This document shows positions 17,580 to 30,947 of a stretch of DNA of 64,000 nucleotides, piece after piece. The position numbers and the translations under genes were made by a program. Numbering within the stretch: the stretch's first letter is position 1; each line of letters begins with the position of its first letter. The DNA comes from UBA5734 sp964499985 (lineage in GTDB: Bacteria; Bacillota; Clostridia; Saccharofermentanales; UBA5734): assembly GCA_964499985.1 (NCBI GenBank), contig CAZCMX010000002.1, positions 1 to 64,000 of the forward strand. Reading direction: 5' to 3'. Below the pieces are notes generated by a model, which did not search any database, was not told the origin of the DNA, and saw only the letters and a program-made list of their open reading frames with translations.

Positions 17580-19706
17580 ATGGATCAAGACAATAGGGTG
17601 AAGGTTCCGGTTTCCTATCCGTTCCCCCGGCATACCTCATATCAGCTGGAGTTGATGTTCCGGCAATCTTTGACCGGCATTTTTTTCATGATGCTGGATG
17701 AACCCGTGGTCTGGGATGAAACGGTGGACCAGGAAAGGGTCCTGGATTATGTTTTTGACCATCACCGGATCACCGAGGCCAACCAGGCGATGCTCGACCA
17801 GTATCGGACCTCCCTGGTGGACTTCATCGGCACTACGCCGAGCCAGCTCTTTGCCCATGATCTGCCCTATGGACGCTCGGTCTGGCGTGAGTTATTCGAC
17901 CAGGGCCATTTGCATATCGATACCGATGCAAAACGCCTCGATGGCTCCCGAATGGCTGTCCTGGGGGATTATATCTGCCTTTATGACGACCAGGGGCGAA
18001 TCACTGGCCATTTTGGGGTCCAGATCGATATTACTGAGCGCAAAATGGTCGAAGAAGCCCTATATTTCAATGAAAAACGCTATAATCTGGCCCTGGACGG
18101 GACCAATGCCGGAATATGGGACTGGGACTTGGCCAATGACCGGGTCTATTTTTCGCCACCGTTCAAGAAAATCCTTGGCTTTGAACCCGACCAGATGGCT
18201 GACTCCGTAGCCGCCTGGCAAGAACGCTGGCATCCAGACGAGGCGGGGAAAATCAAACAGGCCATGTCTGATTTTCTGGAGGGCAGGAGCAAGACCTATA
18301 AGATGGTCCACCGCCTGCGCCACCAGGATGGCATGTGGCGCTGGATTCTATCCCGGGGCGGTCTGCTGCATGATGAGGCTGGCAAGCCTTCCCGCTGGGT
18401 GGGCACCATCACAGACTTGACTGAATTGATCGAAGAACGGGAGCAACACTCTGCTTTGCAACAGTTTTTCTCCATTTCTCCGGATCTGATGTTCATTCGC
18501 GATGATCAGGGTGTGGTCAAGAAGGCCAACCAGGCCTGGTTGACGATCCTGGGCTATCAAAGGGAAGAACTGGAGCGGATCCATTTGCCTGATCTGATTC
18601 ACCCGGAGGATCGCCAGGCCGCACAGACCGTGTTCAAGCCGTCTTTGGATCAAAAACGTGAGTCCATGACCTGCCGGATGCAAACGAAAGCAGGCACCTA
18701 CAGGTCGATCGAATGGTACCTGCAGACGGTTGATGGCTGGCTTTATGCGACTGGGCGCGATGTCAGCGAGCAGCTGCGCAATAAAGAACAGCTGGAAATC
18801 CTGGCCTCCCGCGACCAGATGACAGGCTTGTACAACCGGAATCACTTTGACAATGTGATCTCCGATCTGATGGAGCACTCGGACCGCTACAATGAACCGC
18901 TGGCCTGTTTCTTATTTGATCTGGACCATTTCAAGGCCGTCAATGACACGTTTGGCCACCAGACGGGTGACGAAGTGCTCAAGACAATTGCCTGGACTGT
19001 CGAGAAGATCATGCGCCAGTCGGATCTGGCCTTCCGGTTCGGTGGCGAAGAATTTCTCGTCCTGATGCCGCATACGGCCATTGGTGGCGCAGCCATTGCG
19101 GCGGAGAAATTGCGGGCCGCGATCGAGGCCACGGATTTTCCGAAAGTCGGCCGTCAGACCATCAGCATTGGTGTCTCGGAGCGAATGCGGGCGGAGTCTT
19201 TGCGCCATTGGCTGCGCCGGACGGACGATGCCCTGTACCGGGCCAAGCAAAGCGGGCGCAACCAGGTCGTGGATGCGGCTGGCTTTGACCGGACGACACT
19301 GGCCTCCGCCCAGCTCGACTGGCAGCAGGAATGGAACAGCGGTCATGCCCAGATCGACAGCCAGCATCAGGAACTGGTCCGGATCGCCAACCAGCTCCTG
19401 CACCTGTACCTGGCCAATGCCGGGCCCCAATCGATGCAAAACCAGCTTGAACTGATGTTCCAGCATGTTATTGTCCATTTTGAAACCGAAGAAAAGATCC
19501 TGGCCGTGGCCGGTTATCCGGAACTGGGATCCCATGCCCGGGTCCATGAGAAGCTGGTCACCAAGCTCAACCGACTTTACCAGGACTACCAGAACGGGGA
19601 GATCAAGCCTTCGGCCTTTTTCTCATTTGTCATTGATGATGTGCTGCTTGAACATCTGGCCAAAGTGGATATGCTTTTTTTCGACTGGACGACTCCAAAG
19701 GAATAG
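17580..19706 (+). CDS. PAS-GGDEF diguanylate cyclase with C-terminal bacteriohemerythrin
   Basis: A protein of 708 residues. Order: a PAS-like N-terminus (about 15-150), PAS/PAC about 160-290, PAS about 295-405, GGDEF about 415-570 with RFGGEEF (Gly488 on), then a hemerythrin domain about 578-705. The GGEEF active site is intact. In the hemerythrin part HAQIDSQHQEL, HFETEE, HARVHEK and EHLAKVD supply the five His plus Glu and Asp that hold a di-iron O2 site, all present. So it probably makes cyclic di-GMP under control of oxygen or redox. CAGGAG lies nine bases before ATG 17580; an ATG at 17532 is possible but lacks a good site. No membrane helix. Confidence 0.92.
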   Translation: MDQDNRVKVPVSYPFPRHTSYQLELMFRQSLTGIFFMMLDEPVVWDETVDQERVLDYVFDHHRITEANQAMLDQYRTSLVDFIGTTPSQLFAHDLPYGRSVWRELFDQGHLHIDTDAKRLDGSRMAVLGDYICLYDDQGRITGHFGVQIDITERKMVEEALYFNEKRYNLALDGTNAGIWDWDLANDRVYFSPPFKKILGFEPDQMADSVAAWQERWHPDEAGKIKQAMSDFLEGRSKTYKMVHRLRHQDGMWRWILSRGGLLHDEAGKPSRWVGTITDLTELIEEREQHSALQQFFSISPDLMFIRDDQGVVKKANQAWLTILGYQREELERIHLPDLIHPEDRQAAQTVFKPSLDQKRESMTCRMQTKAGTYRSIEWYLQTVDGWLYATGRDVSEQLRNKEQLEILASRDQMTGLYNRNHFDNVISDLMEHSDRYNEPLACFLFDLDHFKAVNDTFGHQTGDEVLKTIAWTVEKIMRQSDLAFRFGGEEFLVLMPHTAIGGAAIAAEKLRAAIEATDFPKVGRQTISIGVSERMRAESLRHWLRRTDDALYRAKQSGRNQVVDAAGFDRTTLASAQLDWQQEWNSGHAQIDSQHQELVRIANQLLHLYLANAGPQSMQNQLELMFQHVIVHFETEEKILAVAGYPELGSHARVHEKLVTKLNRLYQDYQNGEIKPSAFFSFVIDDVLLEHLAKVDMLFFDWTTPKE

Positions 19707-19758
19707 CGTATAACAAAAACGGTTTAAAAATTTCTGGAATCATTTAAGGAGAATTACG

Positions 19759-20745
19759 ATGTCCATACGTATCGCAATCATTGGTTATGGCAATCTTGGC
19801 CGCGGCGTGGAAAGCGCCATCCGGCAAAATCCGGATCTGGAGCTGGTTGCTGTCCTGACCCGGCGTGACCCTGCTTCAGTCAATCTGCTGACCCCCGGGG
19901 TCCAGGTCTTCCCGATGGAAGCTGCGGAGTCCTTGAAATCACAAGTCGATGTCGCCATCCTTTGCGGCGGCAGTGCCACCGACCTGCCCGTTCAGACGCC
20001 ACAGCTGGCCGGCCTGTTCCATGTGGTCGACAGTTTCGACACCCATGCCAAGATCAATGCCCATTTTGCCGCTGTGGATGCTGCCGCCAAAGCCGCTGGC
20101 AAGGTCGGCATTATATCGGTCGGCTGGGATCCCGGCATGTTTTCCCTCAACCGCCTCTATGCCAATGCCATCCTGCCTGAGGGCAAGGACTATACCTTCT
20201 GGGGCAAGGGAGTCAGCCAGGGCCATTCCGATGCCATCCGCCGGGTTCCCGGTGTCCTGAATGGCAAGCAATACACCATTCCGGTCGATTCAGCCCTGGA
20301 GAGCGTCCGGGCAGGGAAGAACCCTGACTTCACGACCCGTGAGAAACATATCCGCGAATGCTTCGTCGTTGCGGCCCCTGGTGCAGACAAGGCTGCCATC
20401 GAGCAGGAAATCAAGACCATGCCCAACTATTTTGCCGATTATGACACCATGGTCCATTTCATCACGGAAGAAGAGCTGCAACGCGACCATAGCGGCATTC
20501 CGCATGGCGGCTTTGTGATCCGCTCCGGTCAGACCGGCCTGTCCGGTGCAAGCAAGCATGTGATCGAATACAGCCTCAAGCTCGATTCCAATCCCGAATT
20601 CACGGCCAGTGTCTTGGTTGCCTATGCCCGGGCCGCCTATCGCCTGGGTGCCCAGGGTGACAGTGGCTGCAAGACCGTCTTTGACATTGCGCCGGGCCTT
20701 CTGAGCCGGCAGAGTGCAGCCGAGCTGCGCGAACACCTGCTCTGA
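19759..20745 (+). CDS. ddh: meso-Diaminopimelate D-dehydrogenase
   Basis: A 328-residue NADP-dependent enzyme that reductively aminates tetrahydrodipicolinate straight to meso-diaminopimelate, a shortcut in lysine and peptidoglycan precursor synthesis. The Rossmann motif IAIIGYGNLGRGVE at the N-terminus, CGGSATDLPVQ near residue 72, VGWDPGMFSLNR near residue 120 and FWGKGVSQGHSDAIRRV near residue 150 are characteristic. AAGGAG precedes the ATG. It pairs functionally with lysA at 46.7 kb. It ends nine bases from the convergent pirin gene. Confidence 0.95.
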   Translation: MSIRIAIIGYGNLGRGVESAIRQNPDLELVAVLTRRDPASVNLLTPGVQVFPMEAAESLKSQVDVAILCGGSATDLPVQTPQLAGLFHVVDSFDTHAKINAHFAAVDAAAKAAGKVGIISVGWDPGMFSLNRLYANAILPEGKDYTFWGKGVSQGHSDAIRRVPGVLNGKQYTIPVDSALESVRAGKNPDFTTREKHIRECFVVAAPGADKAAIEQEIKTMPNYFADYDTMVHFITEEELQRDHSGIPHGGFVIRSGQTGLSGASKHVIEYSLKLDSNPEFTASVLVAYARAAYRLGAQGDSGCKTVFDIAPGLLSRQSAAELREHLL

Positions 20746-20754
20746 GCCCTTCCC

Positions 20755-21618
20755 TCAGCGGCTTTTGATGAAAGTCCCCTTCTCCAGTTCCTTGAAGGCC
20801 AGCTCGAGCTCGGCTTCGGTATTCATGACAATCGGGCCACCCCAGGCGATCGGTTCCCGCAGGGGTGGCGCACTGAGCAAGATGAAGCGGATGCCTTCTG
20901 GTCCAGCCTTGGCCCAGAAGGTGTCGCCGGCGGAAAAGAGCACCGCTTGCTTTTCCCGGGTCAGCTGGGCCGGGTCGGACGCATTCTTGCCGGGGTCGAA
21001 AATCGCCGCGCCGCTGAAAATGTAGATGAACAGGGTATGGTCCGGCTCACTGGCCAGAGACCATTCCTGGCCGGGCTCCAGATCGATGTCGAGATAGGTG
21101 GCCTGGACATAGCGGCCCTGGAAGGCGCCGGCCTGGCCCTGATAGGTTCCAGCCACGATCCGGACGGTATGGCCATTGCCTGTGACGACGGGCACCTGCT
21201 GCTGCTTGATGTCCCCATAGGCAGGCGATGCCATTTTATCTCGGGCAGGCAGGTTGAGCCAGAGCTGGGCCCCATACATGCGGGAGCTGGCCTGGGGCAT
21301 TTCCTGGTGGATAATGCCCGAACCTGCGGTCATCCACTGGCAGTCGCCATCCCGGATGCTGCCACTGTTGCCAAGACTGTCGCCATGCTCGATATCGCCC
21401 TGGATCAGGTAGGTGACTGTTTCGATCCCGCGATGGGGGTGCCAGGGGAAACCCTTGATATAATCCTCCGGATTGCCTGAATCAAAGGCATCCAGCATCA
21501 GGAAGGGGTCGAAATCCTGGGTGTCCCGGTAGCCCAGGACCCGGACCAGCTGGACACCGGCTCCGTCCACGGTTCTTTTGCCTGTAACGATGCGGCGGAT
21601 CTGGCGTAAGTGTGTCAT
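20755..21618 (-). CDS. Pirin family protein
   Basis: A 287-residue bicupin. The N-terminal cupin contains DPFLMLDAF and HPHRGIETVTYLIQGDIEHGDS, which hold the three His and one Glu metal ligands of pirins. A second cupin follows (about 170-275). Pirins act as redox-responsive iron proteins or quercetin dioxygenases, so the role here is uncertain. Its start overlaps the stop of the upstream GNAT gene by ATGA. Confidence 0.92.
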   Translation of the reverse strand: MTHLRQIRRIVTGKRTVDGAGVQLVRVLGYRDTQDFDPFLMLDAFDSGNPEDYIKGFPWHPHRGIETVTYLIQGDIEHGDSLGNSGSIRDGDCQWMTAGSGIIHQEMPQASSRMYGAQLWLNLPARDKMASPAYGDIKQQQVPVVTGNGHTVRIVAGTYQGQAGAFQGRYVQATYLDIDLEPGQEWSLASEPDHTLFIYIFSGAAIFDPGKNASDPAQLTREKQAVLFSAGDTFWAKAGPEGIRFILLSAPPLREPIAWGGPIVMNTEAELELAFKELEKGTFIKSR

Positions 21619-21899
21619 CTGGTTTGTCCCTCCAATAAATCCCGGTGTTCGGGATGTTTTTCAAAATAAGCCTGGGCAAATGGACACTGGGGGATGATTT
21701 TGAGTTCGTTCTCACGACTGTAGGCAAGGACATGCTCGACCAGTCGCTGGCCGACCCCCTGGCCCTGCAGTCCGTTTTTGACGATGGTATGCGTAATGGT
21801 GAGCACATGGCCCATGATCTCAAAATCGATCCAGGCTTGAGCTTGCTCGTAACTGTCGCCCAAATAAAACATCGATGGCCCTTGCTTGATCTCGCGCAT
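21615..21899 (-). CDS. GNAT-family N-acetyltransferase, short YidJ-like type
   Basis: A 94-residue protein of the small COG2388 GNAT type. The acetyl-CoA loop appears as LQGQGVGQRLVEHVLAYSRE, followed by IIPQCPFAQAYFEKHPE, the usual C-terminal signature. I start at 21899 (MREIKQG) behind AAAGGGGG; an upstream ATG at 21932 is less supported. It is translationally coupled to the pirin gene. Substrate unknown. Confidence 0.85.
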   Translation of the reverse strand: MREIKQGPSMFYLGDSYEQAQAWIDFEIMGHVLTITHTIVKNGLQGQGVGQRLVEHVLAYSRENELKIIPQCPFAQAYFEKHPEHRDLLEGQTR

Positions 21900-22000
21900 G
21901 TCGCTGCCCCCTTTCCAGGCATTTGACTCCATTATAGGAAATCCAGTGCGTTTTTGATATCATGGATTCCATTATTCGCCCAGCAAGGGGAGGCCTTTCA

Positions 22001-25657
<3,657 letters not shown>

Positions 25658-25803
25658 TCGAGGGCTGGCCTGGCGCCAAATTGCCAGTGGGATGCCACTT
25701 GCTGTAACAAACAGCATTGCCAGGGAAATCAACTCCACCGTATTCTTGAACCATAACCAGAGCTGGCCAGCCGGTCCAGCATGAATCCACAGGAGGGACA
25801 CCC

Positions 25804-25944
25804 ATGACGCTTGAAGAGATGAAAAAAGCATTGCTCGAATATGGTGCCTCGGCCGGTTTTACCGACTACCAGGCTGAGCTGGACAAAATGACTGAAGATG
25901 AGATCCGTAAAGTCTACGCCAATACCTTTACAGTCAACAGCTAA
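25804..25944 (+). CDS. 46-residue small protein of unknown function
   Basis: A frame with an excellent ribosome site (CAGGAGGG, seven bases before the ATG) reading MTLEEMKKALLEYGASAGF, TDYQAELDKM and TEDEIRKVYANTFTVNS. It is acidic, predicted helical and soluble, without cysteines or a membrane segment. It sits between metH and a good terminator, so it is either the tail of the metH unit or separately expressed. Codon use and the ribosome site argue that it is real. I do not recognise a family. Confidence 0.75.
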   Translation: MTLEEMKKALLEYGASAGFTDYQAELDKMTEDEIRKVYANTFTVNS

Positions 25945-25971
25945 GTTGCAGCCGCAAGCCAGAATCCATGC

Positions 25972-26018
25972 AAACACCGGCCAGGTATCTTGATGCCTGA
26001 GATCCGGTGTTTTCTTTT
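25972..26018 (+). terminator. Rho-independent terminator after the 46-residue gene
   Basis: AAACACCGG at 25972-25980 pairs with CCGGTGTTT at 26004-26012, and an inner CAGGTAT/ATGCCTG helix fits inside the loop. TTTTCTTTT follows. It lies 28 bases past the stop codon. Confidence 0.85.
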
Positions 26019-26050
26019 ACGGCTGATCCGCGACACCCGGGAGGTAGACA

Positions 26051-27526
26051 ATGAACAAGCAATTGACCAGACAATCCCTGATCACCATTCTCTGGCTCGT
26101 CTCGACCACGCTGACCCTATCTGCCTGCAGCCTGCCCGGCATCGAGATCCGGGCAACTCCGGTCGCCGAGACTGCTGCAACCGAATCCACCCCGACTGTG
26201 ACAGACCTGGCAGTCACCGAAACGGAAACCCCCTTGACACCTGCCGACACCGAGCCGCAGGAGACGGTTCCGGATGAGCATGGACCAGTGGACGTCGTTG
26301 AGGACAATATCAATGCCGAGGATCTGGCAGAAGACCTGCGCCTGACTGACGAAGCCCAGGCCGGAGCGCAGGAAATCGCGGCCGACAGTGGGGCTGCGGG
26401 GGGCCAGGGGGCCGGTCAATTTGAGGCTGATCCTGCGATCGCCTACCAAGTGCGGCGCCGTTTCGAGACCGAAATGCCATCAGAGCTGACTGTGAACCTC
26501 AAGTACGACACCTATCGGGTCGAACCGGATTATGTCCTGATCACCTCTGGCGGGGCCAATATCCGGGAGTGGCCCGATGCAGCTGCGGCAAAAATCGGGC
26601 GCGCGGGCTATTTTGACAAGGTCAGGCTCCTGGCTGAGGTTGAAGGCGACTTTGTGGATACATACAACACCAATCTCTGGTATGAGGTCGAGCAGACTGT
26701 CGGGGACCAGGTCTTGCATGGCTTCATCCTGAGTGCCCTGGGTGAAGTCAGAACCTTCCAGTTTGCCCGCATGCTGGAAGCTGTCCAAACCTTGCAGACC
26801 GAGGTCGATCACCAGGTCACGGCCTATATAGCCAATTATAAAAACTGGAATGGGACGGCTCCCTTGTACCAGGGTGGCCAGGTCGATGCCTTCGGCACCA
26901 AGCGCCACCAGGCGGCGCCAGGCTATCGCGAGGCCAGCAGCTCTGCCGATTTTCGCTACCTGACCGATGGCACACTGGTCTCGCTGCTTGCTGAAACCGA
27001 TACATTCTACAAGGTCCATGTGCCTTATCTGGACGAGACCCTTTATGTCCCGAAAAAATACATCTCATTGAAAAATTCCCTGGAACAATTGGCCAAGGTC
27101 ATTGTGGTCGACCGCCTAAACCAGAATGAAGGGGTCTTTGAACGCGTGTCTGGCCAGTGGCAATTGGTCTCTTACATCTATGCCACGACCGGGGAAAAGG
27201 CCAGGTTCAAGGAACCGACAGACCTGGGCTATTTCATGGCGATCCAGAAGGTGGACCAGTTCCTCTATCTCGATGATGTCACCCGGGAAATTGCCGGCTA
27301 TGCCCCCTATGGCATCCGGTTCAATGGCGGTGCCTATATCCACGGAGTACCGGTCGACTTGAAGACGGTCAATGGGAGCCGCGTCTTCCCGCCCCATCAG
27401 GAATATCTGCAGACCATCGGCAGCTTCCCGCGCAGCCACAAGTGCGTGCGAAACTATACCAGCCATGCCAAATTCCTCCACGAATGGGTCACCATCGGCC
27501 AGACTGCAATCATTGTGATCGAATAA
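26051..27526 (+). CDS. L,D-transpeptidase (YkuD-type) lipoprotein with SH3-like repeats
   Basis: A 491-residue lipoprotein. Signal peptide with lipobox LSAC gives an acylated Cys26. A Thr/Glu/Ala-rich linker (about 30-130) follows, then SH3-like segments (about 155-235 and 295-345), then a YkuD catalytic domain (about 355-491). The catalytic region holds YIHGVP and, 30 residues on, SHKCVRN with nucleophile Cys465. The usual SxGCxR has Gly before Cys, here replaced by Lys. The enzyme would make 3-3 peptidoglycan cross-links outside the membrane. GGGAGG precedes the ATG. Confidence 0.88.
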   Translation: MNKQLTRQSLITILWLVSTTLTLSACSLPGIEIRATPVAETAATESTPTVTDLAVTETETPLTPADTEPQETVPDEHGPVDVVEDNINAEDLAEDLRLTDEAQAGAQEIAADSGAAGGQGAGQFEADPAIAYQVRRRFETEMPSELTVNLKYDTYRVEPDYVLITSGGANIREWPDAAAAKIGRAGYFDKVRLLAEVEGDFVDTYNTNLWYEVEQTVGDQVLHGFILSALGEVRTFQFARMLEAVQTLQTEVDHQVTAYIANYKNWNGTAPLYQGGQVDAFGTKRHQAAPGYREASSSADFRYLTDGTLVSLLAETDTFYKVHVPYLDETLYVPKKYISLKNSLEQLAKVIVVDRLNQNEGVFERVSGQWQLVSYIYATTGEKARFKEPTDLGYFMAIQKVDQFLYLDDVTREIAGYAPYGIRFNGGAYIHGVPVDLKTVNGSRVFPPHQEYLQTIGSFPRSHKCVRNYTSHAKFLHEWVTIGQTAIIVIE

Positions 27527-27587
27527 GGTAAAATATGCGATAATCAAAGTATGAGATAGTCTTGCTTTGTACTGGAGGGCCGACCGG

Positions 27588-30500
27588 ATGCCTGAACATT
27601 CAGATTCCTGGTTAGAATCTCTGTTTGATGTATCGCCTGATCTATATTTTGTCATCAGTCCGGCTGGGATCATCGAAGATTACCGGGCCCGTTCGACCAC
27701 GGATCTTTATCTGCCACCAGAGGTATTTGTCGGCCAGTCGATCGATACCTTCATGCCAGCTGAGGTCGTGCAACAATTTTTCAAGTCGATGCAGGAGTCC
27801 GTCCGGAACGGGGAAATGGAGACCTTTGAATACAGCCTGACCCTGCCGGGCCAAGGCAACCGGTCCTATGAATGCCGGACCCGCTATCTGCCGAAAATCA
27901 ACCAGAATCTGCTGCTGATCCGTGATATCACGGATAAAGCCGAAGCCCAGCATAGCCTGATCCAAATGCAGATGGATCTCCGGGAGCGATTGAAGGAGCG
28001 GACCTGCACCCAGGCTGTTTTTGATATCACCAGCCATGACAGCTGGAGCATACCGGAGATGATCCTGAGGGTGATCGAGGTCATTGGCAGTGGCTTCCAG
28101 AATCCCGAACAGGTGAATGCCAGGGTGAGCTTTGAGGGAAAGGTCAGCCAGAGCAAGGCCTTTGCTGCATCTGCTGTGCAGATAGAACGATCCGGCCAGC
28201 TGGAAATGGGTGACCAGATCGTCTTGACTGTGACATACGGCGGTGATGGTCCCGAGCAGACTGCGACCGATTTCCTGCCTGAGGAAGTGCAGCTGGTTGA
28301 TTTCATCGTCAGCCGACTGGTCGATGTGATCAATAGCCGGCGCAACAATGCCTTGCTCAGAGAACAGGAGGAGCTGGTCCGGCTGATGTTTGACCATACC
28401 CAGGAGGCCATCTTGCTGCTGGACCTGAGAACCTGCCGGGTGCATGGTTTCAATGCGTCGGCTTGCCGGATCCTGGGCTATGATGCACAGTCCCTGAAAA
28501 ACCTGCCGGTCACAGCTTACCAGGCCGAATTGTCTGAGGAACAGATCCGGGCAACCATGGACCGGGTCTGCTGCGGTGAAACCATCACTTTCGAGACCTT
28601 GCACCGGACCCTGGCGGGCCAGATTCTGGAAACCGAAGTATGCCTGATTCCGATCTCGCACCAGGGCCATCCCTATGTCTGTGCGGTCTGGTACGATATT
28701 TCATCCAGAAAGAGGCGCGAGCGGGAACAGCAGGCCATCGCCTGGCGCTTGCAGACCCGGATTAACCTGATCCGGGAAATCAGCTCGCTCGAATCAGGAC
28801 TGTCCGGTGACTTGACCCGCTTCACCCGGTCAGCGATGCAGCTGCTGGCGGACCGTCTCAAGATCGACCATGTTTCGATCTGGCTGCTCGATGATTCCGG
28901 TATGGCTGCCGTCTGCCAGGACTCTAGCCAGCAGCAGAATCCGCACCAGGGGTTGCGCCTGGATGAGCCCTTGCTCGGCCAGGTCATGGCAGAACTGGCC
29001 GCCTATCGGTTCATGGTCTATGATGACCATCTGGGCCAGAGCATCGCTGGCTCCTGGATCATGCAAGTGCACCAGCTTCAGGACCTGCATCCGACCTCGG
29101 CGCTGATCCATGTCATTCGTTCAGATGGCAAGGACCGGGGTTTCATCTGCTTTGCCATGCAAGGACCCGGACATGCCTGGGAACCGGATGACATCGTTTT
29201 TTGCGGCCAATGTGCCGATCAGGTTGGCATCGTCCTGGTCAATCAGGAACGCCAGAAAATCACCGAGACTTTGCGCCAGAACGAGGCCTTTCTCAACCGG
29301 GCTCAAAGTGTTGCCCAGACCGGTCACTGGCATTTGGACATCATCAGTGGCCAGCTGACCTGGTCCAATGAAACGTACCGGATCTTCGGCCTGCCGCGTC
29401 AGGAGCCCCAGACTCTGGAGCAATTTTTCGAATATATCCATCCGGAGGATCGCGATCGCGTGGCTCTGGTCTGGGAGACTGCCAAGGCTGGCACCACTTA
29501 CCAGGTGCAACACCGGATCGTCCGTCCGGATGGCGAGATCCGCTGGGTGGAAGAGCGGGCGGAAGTGACTTTGGATGCGAGTGGACAGCCGATCCTGGGA
29601 CTCGGCACGGTCCAGGATGTCACGGACCGGGTGCGGACACTGGCTGAACTGGACCGTTATCGCCAGCATCTGGAAGACATGGTCCAGACGCGCACCGCCG
29701 AGCTGGAGGCCGCCCGGCGCCAGGCTGAATCAGCCAACCAGGCCAAGAGTTCCTTTCTGTCCAATATGAGCCATGAAATCCGCACGCCGATGAATGCCAT
29801 CATCGGTTATGCCCATTTGCTGCAACAAGATCCTCTGACCCAGCGCCAGCAAGACCGCCTCGACAAGCTCAACGGGGCCGCCGACCATTTGCTGTCCATC
29901 ATCAATGATATTCTTGACTTGTCCAAGATTGAATCGGGCCGGTTCAAACTCGACTACCATGACTGCAACCTGAGAGAGATTGTCGACCAGGTTGATGCGG
30001 TGATCGCCGGCCAGGCTGCCGCCAAAGGCTTGAACCTGGTGATCGATCTCCAGGATCTGCCAGATTTGATTTTTGCCGACAGCACAAGGATCCGGCAGAT
30101 CTTGCTGAACCTGGCCAGTAATGCGGTCAAATTCACCCATCATGGGTCAATCACTCTTGCTGGCCAAGTCTGGCGCACCGCCGACCAGTCTTTAAGGCTG
30201 CGCTTTGCCATCCAGGACACGGGGATCGGCTTGAGCAGCCAGCAAGTCGAACGCCTGTTCCAGGATTTTGAACAGGCCGATATTACCACCAGCCGCTATT
30301 TCGGGGGAACGGGTCTTGGCTTGTCCATTTCCAGGCGGCTCGTCGAAGCCATGGGTGGCAAAATCGGCGTCACCAGCCAGCTCGGCCATGGCAGCACCTT
30401 CTGGTTTGAAATTCCAGTCAGTCCGGATGTCTCCGGACAATCTCCAACCAGCCAGGCCGATCCTGATCTGGCCACCAGGGTGGACTCAAGCCATGAAACC

Positions 30501-30947
30501 GACAGCCAGGCGGACCAGAAATCGCGGCCAGATGCTGGCCTGCCCCCGGTCAGGATCCTCCTGGTTGAGGACAATCCCATCAATCAGGAAGTCACCCGGC
30601 TGCTTCTGGAAGCGCTGGGAGTCAACGTTGATGTGGCTGACAATGGGGCAGTTGCGATCGAAAAGGTCCGGCAGGGCCTGTATGATCTGGTTTTGATGGA
30701 TATCCAGATGCCAGTCATGGATGGTCTTCTGGCCAGCTCTGCCATTCGCCGCCTGCCTGAAGGTGCGACAATACCGATCATCGCCCTGAGTGCCAATGCC
30801 TTGGCAGATGACAGCCTGGCAGTTCGGTCTGCTGGCCTGAATGACCAGCTGACTAAGCCATTCCGGCCGGATGCATTGCGGTCCTGCTTGTCAAAATGGC
30901 TGGACCCGGCAAGGGCATCGACCGAATCAGGGAGGGTTTCATCATGA
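27588..30947 (+). CDS. Hybrid sensor histidine kinase with PAS/GAF domains and receiver
   Basis: A 1119-residue soluble kinase. Order: PAS about 8-115; a region of about 150 residues without a recognised fold; PAS about 265-385; GAF about 400-565; PAS/PAC about 570-690; HisKA about 715-780 with SHEIRTPMNA (phospho-His729); HATPase about 825-940 with NLASNAVKFT, DTGIGL and GGTGLGLSIS; REC about 985-1105 with LLVEDNPIN and LMDIQMPVMDG (phospho-Asp1038). No membrane helix, so input is cytoplasmic. GGAGG precedes ATG 27588. Its stop overlaps the start of the ABC substrate-binding gene (ATGA), so both are probably translated together. No output domain or Hpt is encoded here. Confidence 0.93.
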   Translation: MPEHSDSWLESLFDVSPDLYFVISPAGIIEDYRARSTTDLYLPPEVFVGQSIDTFMPAEVVQQFFKSMQESVRNGEMETFEYSLTLPGQGNRSYECRTRYLPKINQNLLLIRDITDKAEAQHSLIQMQMDLRERLKERTCTQAVFDITSHDSWSIPEMILRVIEVIGSGFQNPEQVNARVSFEGKVSQSKAFAASAVQIERSGQLEMGDQIVLTVTYGGDGPEQTATDFLPEEVQLVDFIVSRLVDVINSRRNNALLREQEELVRLMFDHTQEAILLLDLRTCRVHGFNASACRILGYDAQSLKNLPVTAYQAELSEEQIRATMDRVCCGETITFETLHRTLAGQILETEVCLIPISHQGHPYVCAVWYDISSRKRREREQQAIAWRLQTRINLIREISSLESGLSGDLTRFTRSAMQLLADRLKIDHVSIWLLDDSGMAAVCQDSSQQQNPHQGLRLDEPLLGQVMAELAAYRFMVYDDHLGQSIAGSWIMQVHQLQDLHPTSALIHVIRSDGKDRGFICFAMQGPGHAWEPDDIVFCGQCADQVGIVLVNQERQKITETLRQNEAFLNRAQSVAQTGHWHLDIISGQLTWSNETYRIFGLPRQEPQTLEQFFEYIHPEDRDRVALVWETAKAGTTYQVQHRIVRPDGEIRWVEERAEVTLDASGQPILGLGTVQDVTDRVRTLAELDRYRQHLEDMVQTRTAELEAARRQAESANQAKSSFLSNMSHEIRTPMNAIIGYAHLLQQDPLTQRQQDRLDKLNGAADHLLSIINDILDLSKIESGRFKLDYHDCNLREIVDQVDAVIAGQAAAKGLNLVIDLQDLPDLIFADSTRIRQILLNLASNAVKFTHHGSITLAGQVWRTADQSLRLRFAIQDTGIGLSSQQVERLFQDFEQADITTSRYFGGTGLGLSISRRLVEAMGGKIGVTSQLGHGSTFWFEIPVSPDVSGQSPTSQADPDLATRVDSSHETDSQADQKSRPDAGLPPVRILLVEDNPINQEVTRLLLEALGVNVDVADNGAVAIEKVRQGLYDLVLMDIQMPVMDGLLASSAIRRLPEGATIPIIALSANALADDSLAVRSAGLNDQLTKPFRPDALRSCLSKWLDPARASTESGRVSS

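Noticed and set aside
19759..20745. Alternative reading of ddh as aspartate or dihydrodipicolinate reductase
   Set aside because: The CGGSATDLP, GWDPGMFSLNR and GHSDAIRR motifs match meso-DAP dehydrogenase, not DapB.
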